In this document: positions 25,792-35,070 of the stretch, piece by piece | How the letters are laid out: every line of letters starts with the position of its first letter | How positions within the stretch are numbered: the stretch's first letter is position 1 | NCBI GenBank assembly: GCA_030653435.1 | Contig: JAURZI010000037.1 | Span: 1-64,000, forward strand | DNA length: 64,000 bases | Direction of reading: 5' to 3' | DNA from: Methylovulum sp. | GTDB taxonomy: Bacteria; Pseudomonadota; Gammaproteobacteria; Methylococcales; Methylomonadaceae | Notes under the pieces: generated by a model | The model's input: the letters and a program-made list of their open reading frames with translations, nothing else | Databases searched by the model: none | Told to the model about the DNA's origin: nothing | Position numbers and translations under genes: made by a program

Positions 25792-25850
25792 ACCCAAGGC
25801 AAGCGCCCGGCGTTTGCCTGGTCCCTAGAAAAATATCTTTAAAGGCTTAC

Positions 25851-27410
25851 ATGAATAAAAAAATCACTCGGGCGTTAGTCAGCGTTTCCGATAAATCCGG
25901 CATCGTTGATTTTTGCCGCGTACTCAGCCAATTAGGCATAGAGATTCTCTCCACTGGCGGTACTTACAAAACCCTGACGGAAAATAACGTCCCCGCCACC
26001 GAAGTTTCCGATTACACGGGTTTCCCCGAAATGATGGACGGGCGCGTGAAAACCCTGCACCCGAAAGTGCATGGCGGCATCTTGGGCCGTCGCGGCATAG
26101 ACGATGCCATCATGGCAGACAACGGCATCCAGCCGATTGATATGGTAGTCGTGAATTTGTATCCGTTTGCCGCGACCATCGCCAAACCCGATTGTGATTT
26201 TGACACCGCGATTGAAAACATCGACATCGGCGGCCCGACCATGCTCCGCGCTGCTGCAAAAAACCATGCTGACGTTGCCGTCGTGGTCAACCCTACTGAT
26301 TACGGTTTTATCCTCGCCGAATTGCAAAACGAAGGCTGCCAACTTAGCGGCGCAACCCGTTTCAACTTAGCCGTAAAATGCTTCGCCCACACCGCCAGCT
26401 ACGACACCCAAATCGCGGCCTACTTAAGCGGCTTAAACGGTGTGCAATTCCCCGACACCTTAAACCTGCAATTTGAACATCATCAAACCTTGCGTTACGG
26501 CGAAAACCCGCACCAAAACGCCGCCTTCTACCGCGAAAAAGCCCCCGCGTCCGGCACCATCGCCGCCGCCAAACAATTGCAAGGCAAAGAACTGTCCTAC
26601 AACAACATCGCCGATGCCGACGCGGCCCTGGAATGCGTGAAAGCCTTCACCGACAAACCCACTTGCGTCATCGTCAAACACGCCAACCCGTGCGGCGTGG
26701 CAGAAGCCGACGATAACTTAGGCGCGTACAACTTGGCCTACCAAACCGACCCGACCTCCGCGTTCGGCGGCATCATCGCCTTCAACCGCGAACTCGACGA
26801 AACCACTGCCGCCGAAATCATCGGTCGTCAATTTGTCGAAGTCATCATCGCGCCCGTGGTCAGCGAAGTAGCCAAAACTGTGCTAGCCGCCAAACAAAAT
26901 ATCCGCGTCTTGGAATGCGGCATCTGGGTAGAACACGAAGCCGCGTCTTTAGATTTCAAACGCGTCGCTGGCGGCTTGCTGGTGCAAGACAAAGACCAAG
27001 GCACAATCACCGCCGCCGACTTAAAAATCGTCAGCCAACGCGCCCCAACTGAACAAGAACTGGCCGATATGCTGTTCGCGTGGAAAGTCGGCAAATTCGT
27101 CAAATCCAACGCCATTGTCTATTGCAAAAACGGGCAAACCATTGGTGTCGGCGCAGGCCAAATGAGCCGCGTATATTCGGCAAAAATCGCTGGCATTAAA
27201 GCCGCTGATGAAGGCTTGGTCGTACAAGGCTCAGCCCTCGCCTCCGATGCTTTCTTCCCTTTCCGTGATGGTATAGATGCAGCAGCCGCAGCGGGTGTGA
27301 CCGCGATTATCCATCCAGGCGGCTCAATGCGCGATGCCGAAGTAATCGCAGCGGCGGATGAACATGGGATAGCGATGGTGTTTACTGGGATGCGGCATTT
27401 TAGGCATTGA
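25851..27410 (+). CDS. purH: Bifunctional AICAR formyltransferase / IMP cyclohydrolase
   Basis: 519 residues. The N-terminal MGS-like IMP cyclohydrolase domain (about 1-195) has [11 protein letters not shown] and [13 protein letters not shown]. The formyltransferase domain has [26 protein letters not shown] (catalytic Lys-His) and QMSRV. It makes the last two steps of IMP synthesis. The second half strongly favours C-ending codons compared with neighbouring genes, as does purD, but the frame is intact. It is normally followed by purD; here about 1.6 kb of other DNA intervenes. Confidence 0.97.
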   Translation: MNKKITRALVSVSDKSGIVDFCRVLSQLGIEILSTGGTYKTLTENNVPATEVSDYTGFPEMMDGRVKTLHPKVHGGILGRRGIDDAIMADNGIQPIDMVVVNLYPFAATIAKPDCDFDTAIENIDIGGPTMLRAAAKNHADVAVVVNPTDYGFILAELQNEGCQLSGATRFNLAVKCFAHTASYDTQIAAYLSGLNGVQFPDTLNLQFEHHQTLRYGENPHQNAAFYREKAPASGTIAAAKQLQGKELSYNNIADADAALECVKAFTDKPTCVIVKHANPCGVAEADDNLGAYNLAYQTDPTSAFGGIIAFNRELDETTAAEIIGRQFVEVIIAPVVSEVAKTVLAAKQNIRVLECGIWVEHEAASLDFKRVAGGLLVQDKDQGTITAADLKIVSQRAPTEQELADMLFAWKVGKFVKSNAIVYCKNGQTIGVGAGQMSRVYSAKIAGIKAADEGLVVQGSALASDAFFPFRDGIDAAAAAGVTAIIHPGGSMRDAEVIAAADEHGIAMVFTGMRHFRH

Positions 27411-27460
27411 TGAATATTGAACTCAATCAAATAAAACCCAAAAACTATTAAGTAGATAGC

Positions 27461-28261
27461 ATGAACCGAGACGAAATTTCAAATGGATTAACTGCATTCA
27501 TAGATATTCTTGGATTTAGTGAAAAAGTAAAGCAAACAAAGTCCCTTGAAGAAATATTTGAAATAAAAAATCAGATTCAAAAAATACAAGATATTTTTGA
27601 ACATAATGCGACCCAAGGTTCAGTTTATGAATCACATAAAGCATTAAATAAATCAGTTTTAGCATTCTCAGATTGTATAGCTATACATGTGCCTTTTAAA
27701 TCTGATGCAACCGACGTAAGCGGAACTTTCGATCCGTTTATGTTGGAATTTATAGGTCTAGCTCTTTCACAAGGTCAAAGTGTCTTCAATTCAATTTTTA
27801 TACGAGGTGGTATCGATATTGGTTGGTGGTATCATTCAGGATCAACATTAATCAGTAATGGCTTAGTTAATTCAGTTAAGCGAGAAGCTGCCGCAGTTGT
27901 TCCTGTAATTGCTCTATGCGATGACTTATATGATTTTTTTTGTAAACATGAAGACCGTAAATGCTTTGACGAAGCAAGAGATCCTATCAAGGCAATGTTT
28001 AGGGAATATAACTCTGGAAGAGAACATTTCTTTTATTTGGATTACATATTTATTTGCCTAGACAATTTGATGGGTAGTCGCATAAACAATACTCTGTTTG
28101 ACCCAGAGAGTTGGCTCTACGATCATGCGCGCGTTATTGAAAAAGTAGCTAAAGAAGCTCCCAACGAACATGTCTTCAGAAAATATCAATGGCTTGCAAA
28201 CTATCACAACGAGGTAGCAGAAGATTTTACTGATAAAGAACGATGTTTTTGTAAAGTTTAA
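27461..28261 (+). CDS. Class III nucleotidyl cyclase-like protein
   Basis: 266 residues, AT-rich unlike its neighbours. The cyclase homology pattern can be followed: the first metal Asp15 in FIDILGFSE, the second Asp71 in FSDCIAI, then R115-GGIDIG121, and N137-SVK-R141, which fits the N-x3-R transition-state pair of class III cyclases, followed by [12 protein letters not shown]. The C-terminal 100 residues match no domain I know. There is no receiver, HAMP or membrane segment. It could make cAMP, cGMP or a pyrimidine cyclic nucleotide, or be a non-catalytic relative. No known Pycsar effector lies next to it. The cyclase call rests on motif reading only. Confidence 0.6.
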   Translation: MNRDEISNGLTAFIDILGFSEKVKQTKSLEEIFEIKNQIQKIQDIFEHNATQGSVYESHKALNKSVLAFSDCIAIHVPFKSDATDVSGTFDPFMLEFIGLALSQGQSVFNSIFIRGGIDIGWWYHSGSTLISNGLVNSVKREAAAVVPVIALCDDLYDFFCKHEDRKCFDEARDPIKAMFREYNSGREHFFYLDYIFICLDNLMGSRINNTLFDPESWLYDHARVIEKVAKEAPNEHVFRKYQWLANYHNEVAEDFTDKERCFCKV

Positions 28262-28340
28262 TTAATTTCGCTTGGTTAGCTTTGCTTGTACTCAAACCCC
28301 AGCTTCGGAATACAAGATAGGAAGCTCTAGCTTCTAATTC

Positions 28341-28417
28341 GTAGGATGGGCTGACGTAAGGAAGCCCATCATTTATCGAACATTTTGATGGGCTTCCCTT
28401 CGTTCAGCCCATCCTAC
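28341..28417. repeat. 77-bp inverted-repeat element (REP/MITE-like)
   Basis: The two ends, GTAGGATGGGCTGACG and CG-TTCAGCCCATCCTAC, are near-perfect reverse complements. An inner pair, GGAAGCCCATCA / TGATGGGCTTCC, is perfect, leaving a loop of about 14 bases. The whole thing folds as one long cruciform. Its GTAGGATGGG...CCCATCCTAC ends resemble dispersed repeats seen in many environmental proteobacteria. It contains no gene. A degraded half-copy (GCAGGATGGGCTTC) may lie at 28924-28937. It sits between the cyclase-like gene and the DUF1902 gene. Confidence 0.8.
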
Positions 28418-28460
28418 AAAATTGAAAGTTATGCTCAACCTCATTATTCAGGAGAACAGC

Positions 28461-28733
28461 ATGTACCGTTTAAGCTGGCCTTGTGCGGCATTTTTTTGCA
28501 GGTTTGGGGTTGTCGCTGTGTGCAAAGTTGAAATTATCCATGACGACGAAGCCAATGTTTACATCGCCACCAGCCCCGATTTGAAAGGTTTGGTGGTGGA
28601 AGCGGAAACCTTGGATGAATTGGAAAAAGAAGTGCGCGATTTAGTGCCGGAATTGCTTACGCTAAATTTGCCCAAGTTACACGCCAAAGCCGGAACGCAT
28701 GTGTCGTTTTTTCAACCACCTGTTGCGGTATGA
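28461..28733 (+). CDS. DUF1902 HicB-like antitoxin
   Basis: 90 residues from the ATG at 28461, which has AGGAG 7 bases upstream; an earlier in-frame start exists at 28422 without such a site. The conserved part is VEIIHDDEANVYIATSPDLKG then LVVEAETLDELEKEV, the DUF1902/HicB partial RNase-H-like fold. The first 25 residues (MYRLSWPCAAFFCRF) are unusual for the family and hydrophobic, so a later start is possible. Its stop overlaps the toxin ATG by 4 bases. It should neutralise and perhaps autoregulate the downstream HicA. Confidence 0.82.
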   Translation: MYRLSWPCAAFFCRFGVVAVCKVEIIHDDEANVYIATSPDLKGLVVEAETLDELEKEVRDLVPELLTLNLPKLHAKAGTHVSFFQPPVAV

Positions 28734-28921
28734 ATGATTACGAAAAACTGGTTAAAGAACTTTTGCTTAAGCATGGTTATAAATTAGTCCCCACAGGCAA
28801 AGGTTCTCACGAGATTTGGACATCAGAAAAGGGTGTCTCTGTAACGGTAAACCATACTTGTAAATCAAGGCATACGGCTAATAGCATCTTAAAAGCTGCG
28901 GGTATTCCGCATCGATTTTAA
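28730..28921 (+). CDS. hicA: HicA-family mRNA interferase toxin
   Basis: 63 residues, a typical HicA size. The double-stranded-RNA-binding-like fold carries the catalytic His in TGKGSHEIW and the C-terminal NSILKAAGI. It cleaves mRNA when not bound by its antitoxin. It overlaps the DUF1902 gene by ATGA, giving an antitoxin-first order. The pair lies in the purH-purD islet and may stabilise it. Confidence 0.85.
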   Translation: MNDYEKLVKELLLKHGYKLVPTGKGSHEIWTSEKGVSVTVNHTCKSRHTANSILKAAGIPHRF

Positions 28922-28974
28922 TGCAGGATGGGCTTCAAATGTCAGCCTATCTTTCAATCTGCGGAGTAAAAATC

Positions 28975-29013
28975 ATGTTTTTTTATTCCATAAAACACAA
29001 CCGTATCCCATAA
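28975..29013 (+). other. Possible 12-codon leader ORF before purD
   Basis: An ATG with GGAG 8 bases upstream opens 12 codons (MFFYSIKHNRIP) ending 19 bases before purD. It could be a translated leader, but so short a frame is expected by chance in AT-rich DNA. The rest of the 111-base gap shows no promoter I can support. Confidence 0.15.
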
Positions 29014-29032
29014 AACCCCGAGAACATAAATC

Positions 29033-30310
29033 ATGAACATCCTCATCGTCGGCAGCGGCGGGCGCGAACATGCCCTGGCCTGGAAAACCAGACTATCACC
29101 TAATGTAGCCAAAGTCTTTGTCGCACCCGGCAACCCCGGCACGGCCTCAGAACCCGGCATTGAAAACGTCGCCATTGCGGTCGATAACATTCCGGCCTTG
29201 TTGCTGTTTGCCCAAGAACATGGCATTGGCTTGACTATCGTCGGCCCTGAAGTGCCATTGGTGTTGGGCATTGTCGACCAGTTCCAAGCCGCAGGCCTGA
29301 AATGCTTTGGCCCCACGGCGAAGGCGGCGCAACTGGAAGGCTCAAAATCATTTTGTAAAGATTTCTTAATCCGACACGGCATCCCTACTGCCGCTTACCA
29401 AAGCTTCACCGACAAAGACTTAGCCATTGCTTACATCAAGCAACAAGGCGCGCCTATCGTGGTGAAAGCCGACGGTTTGGCGGCGGGCAAAGGTGTGATT
29501 GTCGCGCAAACCGAACAAGAAGCCATTGATGCCGTAGAAGATATGCTGGCGGGCAATGCTTTTGGCGAAGCCGGACATCGCGTCGTGGTTGAGGAGTTTT
29601 TAGTCGGCGAAGAAGCCAGTTTCATCGTTATCGCCGATGGCAAACACGCCTTGGCAATGGCAACCTCGCAAGACCACAAAGCCCGTGACAATGGCGACAA
29701 AGGCCCGAACACGGGCGGCATGGGTGCGTATTCGCCCGCGCCTGTGGTCACACCCGACGTCCACGAGCGCACCATGCGCGAAGTCATCATGCCAACGCTG
29801 GACGGCATGGCGGCGGACGGCATTCCGTACACGGGCTTTTTGTACGCCGGTTTGATGATTTCGCCAAATGGCGCGATTAAAGTGCTGGAATTCAACTGCC
29901 GCTTCGGCGACCCCGAAACCCAGCCGATTATGATGCGTTTAAAATCCGATTTGGTGGATTTGTGCCTGGCTGCATTGGCAGGCGAATTGGATAAAACCAC
30001 CAGCGATTGGGACGACCGTGCCGCGCTGGGCGTGGTATTGGCGGCGGGCGGTTATCCTGATGCTTATCCAACAGGTGCGGTTATTTCCGGCTTGGCTATG
30101 GCAGATGGCGGCGACTGTAAAGTCTTTCATGCCGGTACCGCACAGGCCGGTGCCGATATTGTGACCGCAGGCGGGCGGGTTTTGTGTGCCTGTGCATTGG
30201 GTGCGGATATTCAAGACGCACAACACAAGGCTTATGTGTTGGCCGGAAAGTTGAACTGGGATGGCATTTATTACCGCACCGACATCGGTTTTAAGGCGAT
30301 CAAGCCGTAG
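29033..30310 (+). CDS. purD: Phosphoribosylamine-glycine ligase (GAR synthetase)
   Basis: 425 residues, family length. The N-terminal domain begins MNILIVGSGGREHALAWK. The ATP-grasp shows PIVVKADGLAAGKGVIVA and DGKHALAMATSQDHKA. The catalytic metal segment is KVLEFNCRFGDPETQPI (about residues 283-299). It joins phosphoribosylamine and glycine in purine synthesis. It has the same C-rich codon choice as purH, which suggests the two were a unit before the islet between them was acquired. Confidence 0.97.
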   Translation: MNILIVGSGGREHALAWKTRLSPNVAKVFVAPGNPGTASEPGIENVAIAVDNIPALLLFAQEHGIGLTIVGPEVPLVLGIVDQFQAAGLKCFGPTAKAAQLEGSKSFCKDFLIRHGIPTAAYQSFTDKDLAIAYIKQQGAPIVVKADGLAAGKGVIVAQTEQEAIDAVEDMLAGNAFGEAGHRVVVEEFLVGEEASFIVIADGKHALAMATSQDHKARDNGDKGPNTGGMGAYSPAPVVTPDVHERTMREVIMPTLDGMAADGIPYTGFLYAGLMISPNGAIKVLEFNCRFGDPETQPIMMRLKSDLVDLCLAALAGELDKTTSDWDDRAALGVVLAAGGYPDAYPTGAVISGLAMADGGDCKVFHAGTAQAGADIVTAGGRVLCACALGADIQDAQHKAYVLAGKLNWDGIYYRTDIGFKAIKP

Positions 30311-30442
30311 TGGCTATGGTTCCGCGTAGCCTGATCTATCCGATTGTTTATGCAGGCAAAATGCGGACAAAAAGACAAGCCGATTGAATACGTTATAAAA
30401 TGCACATTCCTAACATACGTCATAGACCACATTGGATAGCCT

Positions 30443-31942
30443 GTGCTAAAGAAACCACCTGAGATTGTTGCCGCTGTAGACCTCGGATCTAACAGCTTTC
30501 ACATGATAGTTTGCAGTTTGCATGATGGGAAATTAAAAACCATAGACCGCCTTAAGGAAATGGTCAGATTGGCTTCAGGGCTCGATAAGAACAATGTCCT
30601 GAGCAACGCCACGCAGGATAGGGCATTGGCTTGTCTGGAGCGCTTCGGGCAGCGTATACGCACGATCCCGCAGGATAGCGTGCGTATTGTGGGCACGAAT
30701 ACCTTGCGCACCGCCAAAAATGCTGATCAATTCCTTGTCAAAGCCGAAAAGGCTTTAAACCATCCTATCCATGTCATTTCCGGCATAGAGGAAGCCCGCC
30801 TGATTTACCAGGGGGTCGCTTACAGTTTGGGCAGCAATGCCGATTTGCGCCTAGTCATGGACATAGGCGGCGGTAGCACCGAATATATTATCGGCACTGG
30901 CGACACGCCGTTGGAAAAAGAAAGCCTGCATATGGGCTGTGTTTCGGTCAGCAACACTTTTTTTAAAGACGGGCGCTTGTCTAAAGAAGCCTTCACACAG
31001 GCGACGTTGTTTGCCGAGCAACAATTGGAGCCTTTCGAGAAAAAGTTCCAGCGTAAAAACTGGGATCAAGCGATAGGGGCGTCAGGCAGCCTGCGCGCCA
31101 TTGCTAAGGTGTTGCAAACTAAAAACTGGAGCAATAACGGCATTACCCAGGAAGGCCTGGAGCAGTTGGTCAATCATATGGCTCAGTGCAAACATATTGA
31201 TGAACTGAATTTCCCTGATTTCGACCCGGAGCGCTTGCCGGTGTTTCCGGGTGGCGTCGCAATCGCTTATGCGACCTTTAAAAGCCTGAAAATTGAACAG
31301 ATGACCATCTCTGACGGTGCCCTTAGGGAAGGCTTGATCCAGGATTTGCTCGGCCGGTTTTATGACCATGATGTGCGCTCCGCAACGGCGCAAACGCTCG
31401 CAGAACGCTACCACACCGATACCGAGCATGCGGCGCGTATTAAGCAAACGATTGCCCACATGCTGGCAGGCCAACTGGGCACTTCGGACTGGGTTAAGGG
31501 TGAAGACAGTCGGCAGTTCTTGGATTGGGCGGCTGAACTGCATGAGATTGGTCATGATATCGCTCACAGCCAATATCATAAGCACAGCGCCTATATTATA
31601 GAAAATGGCGATCTGGCCGGATTTTCCCAGCAAGACCAGTTGTTGTTGGCGGCCATTATACGTTCGCATCGGCGCAAGTTTTCTCTGGCGCGTTTTGATG
31701 GCTTGCCGGCGCCATGGCAGGTTTATGCGCCGTACTTGGCGATTGTGTTGCGCTTAGCCGTGTTATTGCGCCGGAATCGCCATGAAGATGACTTGCCTGA
31801 GTTTACGATGAGGGTAGAAAAGACAAAAATTGATTTGCAGTTTCCGGTGCTATGGTTGGCCCAGGCACCGCTGACCCGTGCTGATTTGCTTCAGGAAGCA
31901 GATTATTTAAAGCAGGCCGGCTTCATGTTGACGTTTTCATAA
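30443..31942 (+). CDS. ppx: Exopolyphosphatase (Ppx/GppA family)
   Basis: 499 residues from a GTG start. The actin-like fold is shown by VAAVDLGSNSFHMIV (phosphate-1), MDIGGGSTEYIIG (phosphate-2 with catalytic residues) and the adenosine-like segment FPGGVAIAYA. A C-terminal HD-like domain (ELHEIGHDIAHSQYHKHSAYII) is typical of long Ppx proteins. It releases phosphate from polyphosphate or converts pppGpp to ppGpp. It is followed after 17 bases by an unknown membrane-anchored gene. No ppk lies in the window. Confidence 0.93.
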   Translation: MLKKPPEIVAAVDLGSNSFHMIVCSLHDGKLKTIDRLKEMVRLASGLDKNNVLSNATQDRALACLERFGQRIRTIPQDSVRIVGTNTLRTAKNADQFLVKAEKALNHPIHVISGIEEARLIYQGVAYSLGSNADLRLVMDIGGGSTEYIIGTGDTPLEKESLHMGCVSVSNTFFKDGRLSKEAFTQATLFAEQQLEPFEKKFQRKNWDQAIGASGSLRAIAKVLQTKNWSNNGITQEGLEQLVNHMAQCKHIDELNFPDFDPERLPVFPGGVAIAYATFKSLKIEQMTISDGALREGLIQDLLGRFYDHDVRSATAQTLAERYHTDTEHAARIKQTIAHMLAGQLGTSDWVKGEDSRQFLDWAAELHEIGHDIAHSQYHKHSAYIIENGDLAGFSQQDQLLLAAIIRSHRRKFSLARFDGLPAPWQVYAPYLAIVLRLAVLLRRNRHEDDLPEFTMRVEKTKIDLQFPVLWLAQAPLTRADLLQEADYLKQAGFMLTFS

Positions 31943-31959
31943 CAGGCGGTGTACCCGGT

Positions 31960-33213
31960 ATGATGACGTTTTTATTGCGCGTACCGTTTTATTTTCTGAT
32001 TATTGTCCTGACTTTAAGCGTGATGATAGTTTTTTTTGGTGTCGGTGATGAGCCCGATATTAAATTGGGATGGGCGCTGGGTCGTGACGACATCACCAGG
32101 GCAAAAAAAATCCTGCATGAGGGCTCTAAAACCCGGCCTGAAGAAATCGGCACGATAGCGTTAAGCAAGGAAGACCTTAATCTTGCCGCCAATTATTTGC
32201 TTAACCGCTACAGCAAAAGCGCCGTGGACATTTCCTTGAAAAAAAACCAACTGAAATTTACCGCCACAGCGACCCTGCCGGAAAACAGTTTGGGCAAATA
32301 TGTCAATATCACGCTTGCTCTAGGCAATATAGACGGCAACCCGTTACCGGGCATCACCAAGTTTAAGGCCGGTAAATTATTGCTGCCGTCAAACGTCGCC
32401 GCTTTTTTGATTGATTATTTTATCCGGCATTCGTCGCTGAACAATTATTTCCTGCTGGCCACGCGCCCGATCAAAGCCGTCAGCATAGACCCTGACAAAA
32501 TAACCATTACCTATTTCTCCAATCTCGATACCTTGATACAGGCGCGCAAGTTGCTGACCAGCGCCGATGATAGCGCCTTGGCGGTGTATCAGGCAAAATT
32601 GGCTGACATTATTGCCCACCATGACCCCAACTGGCGCTTATCATTGGCGGAATTGTTAAAGCCCGTTTTTGCGCTGGCTTATCAGCGCTCAACGCCGGTC
32701 AATGCCGTCGAAGAAAACAGGATGGCGATTATTGCCGTCAATGACTATGTCAACAAAGATGCCAAAAAGATATTGTCTAGTCCGGTCGCCGGGCGGCACT
32801 ACTCGGCTTTTTTGTATAAGCGGGGCGATTTGGCGCAGCATTTTATCGGTTCAGCGGCGATTACGGCATCAGTTAGCGGTCAGGTTTCCGTCGCTATGGG
32901 TGAAGAAAAAGAGCTGCGCGATGCGGAACGAGGCAGCGGTTTCAGTTTTATTGATCTGGCGGCGGATAAGGCGGGGACACATTTTGGTGAAATGGCGACG
33001 TCGTCACCTGAAAATGCGCGTAAGATTCAAAAAGCCATGTCGGCAATAAAAGACTACAGCGATTTTATGCCTGACCCCAGGGATCTGCCCGAACACATGA
33101 ATGAAGCGGAGTTTAAGCGCCGCTACGGTTCAACCAGCAGCGTCGCTTACCAGCAGCAATTGCGACAGATTGATGAACGGATAGCGGCAACGCCGATTTA
33201 CCAATACGACTAG
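31960..33213 (+). CDS. Unknown membrane-anchored protein downstream of ppx
   Basis: 417 residues. An N-terminal transmembrane helix (FLLRVPFYFLIIVLTLSVMI, about residues 4-23) anchors a large, probably periplasmic domain. No Cys-rich or catalytic motif stands out. The middle is beta-rich (about 60-180), with a phrase like EDLNLAANYLLNRYSKSAVDI that suggests a lipid- or ligand-binding domain. The C-terminal region has GFSFIDLAADKAGTHFGEMA, well shaped enough to be functional. It lies 17 bases after ppx and is probably cotranscribed. I do not recognise the family. Confidence 0.6.
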   Translation: MMTFLLRVPFYFLIIVLTLSVMIVFFGVGDEPDIKLGWALGRDDITRAKKILHEGSKTRPEEIGTIALSKEDLNLAANYLLNRYSKSAVDISLKKNQLKFTATATLPENSLGKYVNITLALGNIDGNPLPGITKFKAGKLLLPSNVAAFLIDYFIRHSSLNNYFLLATRPIKAVSIDPDKITITYFSNLDTLIQARKLLTSADDSALAVYQAKLADIIAHHDPNWRLSLAELLKPVFALAYQRSTPVNAVEENRMAIIAVNDYVNKDAKKILSSPVAGRHYSAFLYKRGDLAQHFIGSAAITASVSGQVSVAMGEEKELRDAERGSGFSFIDLAADKAGTHFGEMATSSPENARKIQKAMSAIKDYSDFMPDPRDLPEHMNEAEFKRRYGSTSSVAYQQQLRQIDERIAATPIYQYD

Positions 33214-33223
33214 GCGGGCTTGC

Positions 33224-33673
33224 TCAACCGTCCATGAACGACGATCTGCCCGATCTGGCGGCCCGTTCGTCCTGCTCCAATTGTTCGCGTTTGTCTTGCA
33301 GTTTCAGTTCGGCAAGCCCTGCCGCATCGCAAACCTTTTGCAGGCTGTTTGTCCTGTAGTGCAGGTTTTCCCAAAGCTTTCTTTTGGCGACCAGTTCCTG
33401 TTCAATAGCGGTGGACGCTTGTTCCTGCCCCAATATGGCCTTATCGAGTTTGTCGATAAACGAGCGGAATTCCAACAGTTGGGCGATTTTCACGCCGCCG
33501 CTGCCGAGATGGTCAAATTTCTCCTGATATTCCTGCCGGTACTCCTTTAAATGGTCAATTTGCGCCTGGGCTGCCAGCAATTTATTTTGCACGCCAGCGA
33601 TCACTTCCAGGGCGTTTTTTTCCTGTGCCGCGTTGATGTCGACGAGGGCTTTAATACGTTGCGATTTTTTCAC
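33224..33673 (-). CDS. fliJ: Flagellar export protein FliJ
   Basis: 149 residues, almost entirely a long helical hairpin (coiled coil) as in FliJ, starting MKKSQRIKALVDINAAQEKNA. It links the FliI ATPase ring to FlhA and promotes substrate export. It follows fliI after a 47-base gap and ends the fliEFGHIJ operon, converging with the unknown gene at 31960. fliK, often next, is absent here. Confidence 0.9.
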   Translation of the reverse strand: MKKSQRIKALVDINAAQEKNALEVIAGVQNKLLAAQAQIDHLKEYRQEYQEKFDHLGSGGVKIAQLLEFRSFIDKLDKAILGQEQASTAIEQELVAKRKLWENLHYRTNSLQKVCDAAGLAELKLQDKREQLEQDERAARSGRSSFMDG

Positions 33674-33720
33674 ATTTATTCCATTGATTGATAGGATTTA
33701 AGCCTAGAAAATACGCATGG

Positions 33721-35070
33721 TTATTTTGTGCCCAGCAATAATTCCAGTTCCTGGAGGCTGCGGGTAATGTCCACGGCTTCATCCATATCCTGTTGTAAAA
33801 AATCCAATATCGCCGGATTTTTTGCTATAGCCTGGTCAATTTTCGGATCGGTGCCGGGCTGGTAAGCGCCGACGCTGATTAAGTCGCGGTTTTGCTGGTA
33901 TAGCGAATATAGCCGCCGTAAATCCCTGGACATGATCAAGTGGTGCTTATCAATAATATCCGGCATGACGCGGCTGACCGAGGCTTCTATATCAATGGCC
34001 GGAAAATGCCCGGCTTCGGCGAGGTTTCTGGATAATACGATATGGCCATCCAACACGCCCCTGGCGGCATCGGCTATGGGGTCATTGGTGTCGTCGCCTT
34101 CTGCGAGTACGGTATAAAAGGCCGTTATCGACCCGCCGCCGTGGTCGGCGTTACCGGCCCGCTCAACCAGATGCGGCAGTTTGGCAAAAACCGATGGCGG
34201 GTAACCTTTAGTTGCCGGCGGCTCGTCTATGGCTAACGCAATTTCGCGGTGCGCTTGGGCAAAGCGCGTTAACGAATCCATCAGCAGCAGGACATCCTGG
34301 CCTTGGTCGCGAAAATATTCGGCGATGCTGGTCGCCAGCAAAGCGCCATGCACACGCATCAGCGGCGGGCTGTCAGCCGGTGTGACGACCAGCACTGCGC
34401 GTTTAAGGCCTTCTTCTCCCAGAGTCTTTTGGACAAATTCATTCACTTCCCGTCCACGTTCACCGATCAGGCCGACCACGACGATATCGGCGCTGGTAAA
34501 TTTGGTCATCATACCCAGCAGGACGCTTTTGCCGACACCGGTGCCGGCAAACAGCCCCATACGTTGCCCGCGCCCAACGCAAAGCATGGCGTTGATTGCC
34601 CTGACGCCGACGTCCAGGGCTTCACGTATTGGCTTTCTCGACAAGGGGTTGATCGGCTTGCCATTGAGCGGGACGAATGCGTCAGTTTTGAGCGGACCTT
34701 TGCTGTCGAGCGGATTGCCTGAGCCGTCCAGTACCCGCCCTAATAAACCATAGCCGACTCGCACCAGGCTGTTGTTATGCAGCGGGATGACCCGGCAATC
34801 GGATTCCAGGCCGTGGACTTCTGTGGTGGGCATTAAAAATATGCGGGCACCGGAGAAGCCGACCACTTCCGCTTCAATCATGTGGCCGGTCTTGGTCTCA
34901 ATTTGGCAGCGGGAACCGATTGCCGCCCGGCAACCGATGGCTTCCAAGGTTAGTCCGACCATACGGGACAGCTTGCCCTCAACCACCAGTTCGTGCGTTT
35001 TATCCAGTCTTTCGGTATAAGGCTTCAGCCTAGCCAGCCACAATGGGGAACGCTGCGCTACAGGGATCAC
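33721..35070 (-). CDS. fliI: Flagellum-specific export ATPase FliI
   Basis: 449 residues from a GTG that overlaps the fliH stop (GTGA). The Walker A motif is GLFAGTGVGKSVLLG, Walker B is DVLLLMDSLTRFAQAHR, and the switch segment GEGDDTNDPIAD is clear. F1-ATPase-beta fold. It powers and orders type III export with FliH and FliJ. Confidence 0.97.
   Translation of the reverse strand: MIPVAQRSPLWLARLKPYTERLDKTHELVVEGKLSRMVGLTLEAIGCRAAIGSRCQIETKTGHMIEAEVVGFSGARIFLMPTTEVHGLESDCRVIPLHNNSLVRVGYGLLGRVLDGSGNPLDSKGPLKTDAFVPLNGKPINPLSRKPIREALDVGVRAINAMLCVGRGQRMGLFAGTGVGKSVLLGMMTKFTSADIVVVGLIGERGREVNEFVQKTLGEEGLKRAVLVVTPADSPPLMRVHGALLATSIAEYFRDQGQDVLLLMDSLTRFAQAHREIALAIDEPPATKGYPPSVFAKLPHLVERAGNADHGGGSITAFYTVLAEGDDTNDPIADAARGVLDGHIVLSRNLAEAGHFPAIDIEASVSRVMPDIIDKHHLIMSRDLRRLYSLYQQNRDLISVGAYQPGTDPKIDQAIAKNPAILDFLQQDMDEAVDITRSLQELELLLGTK

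Noticed and set aside
27461-28921. A complete Pycsar or CBASS defence operon
   Set aside because: No adjacent TIR, transmembrane or nuclease effector is seen; only a cyclase-like gene and a HicA pair.
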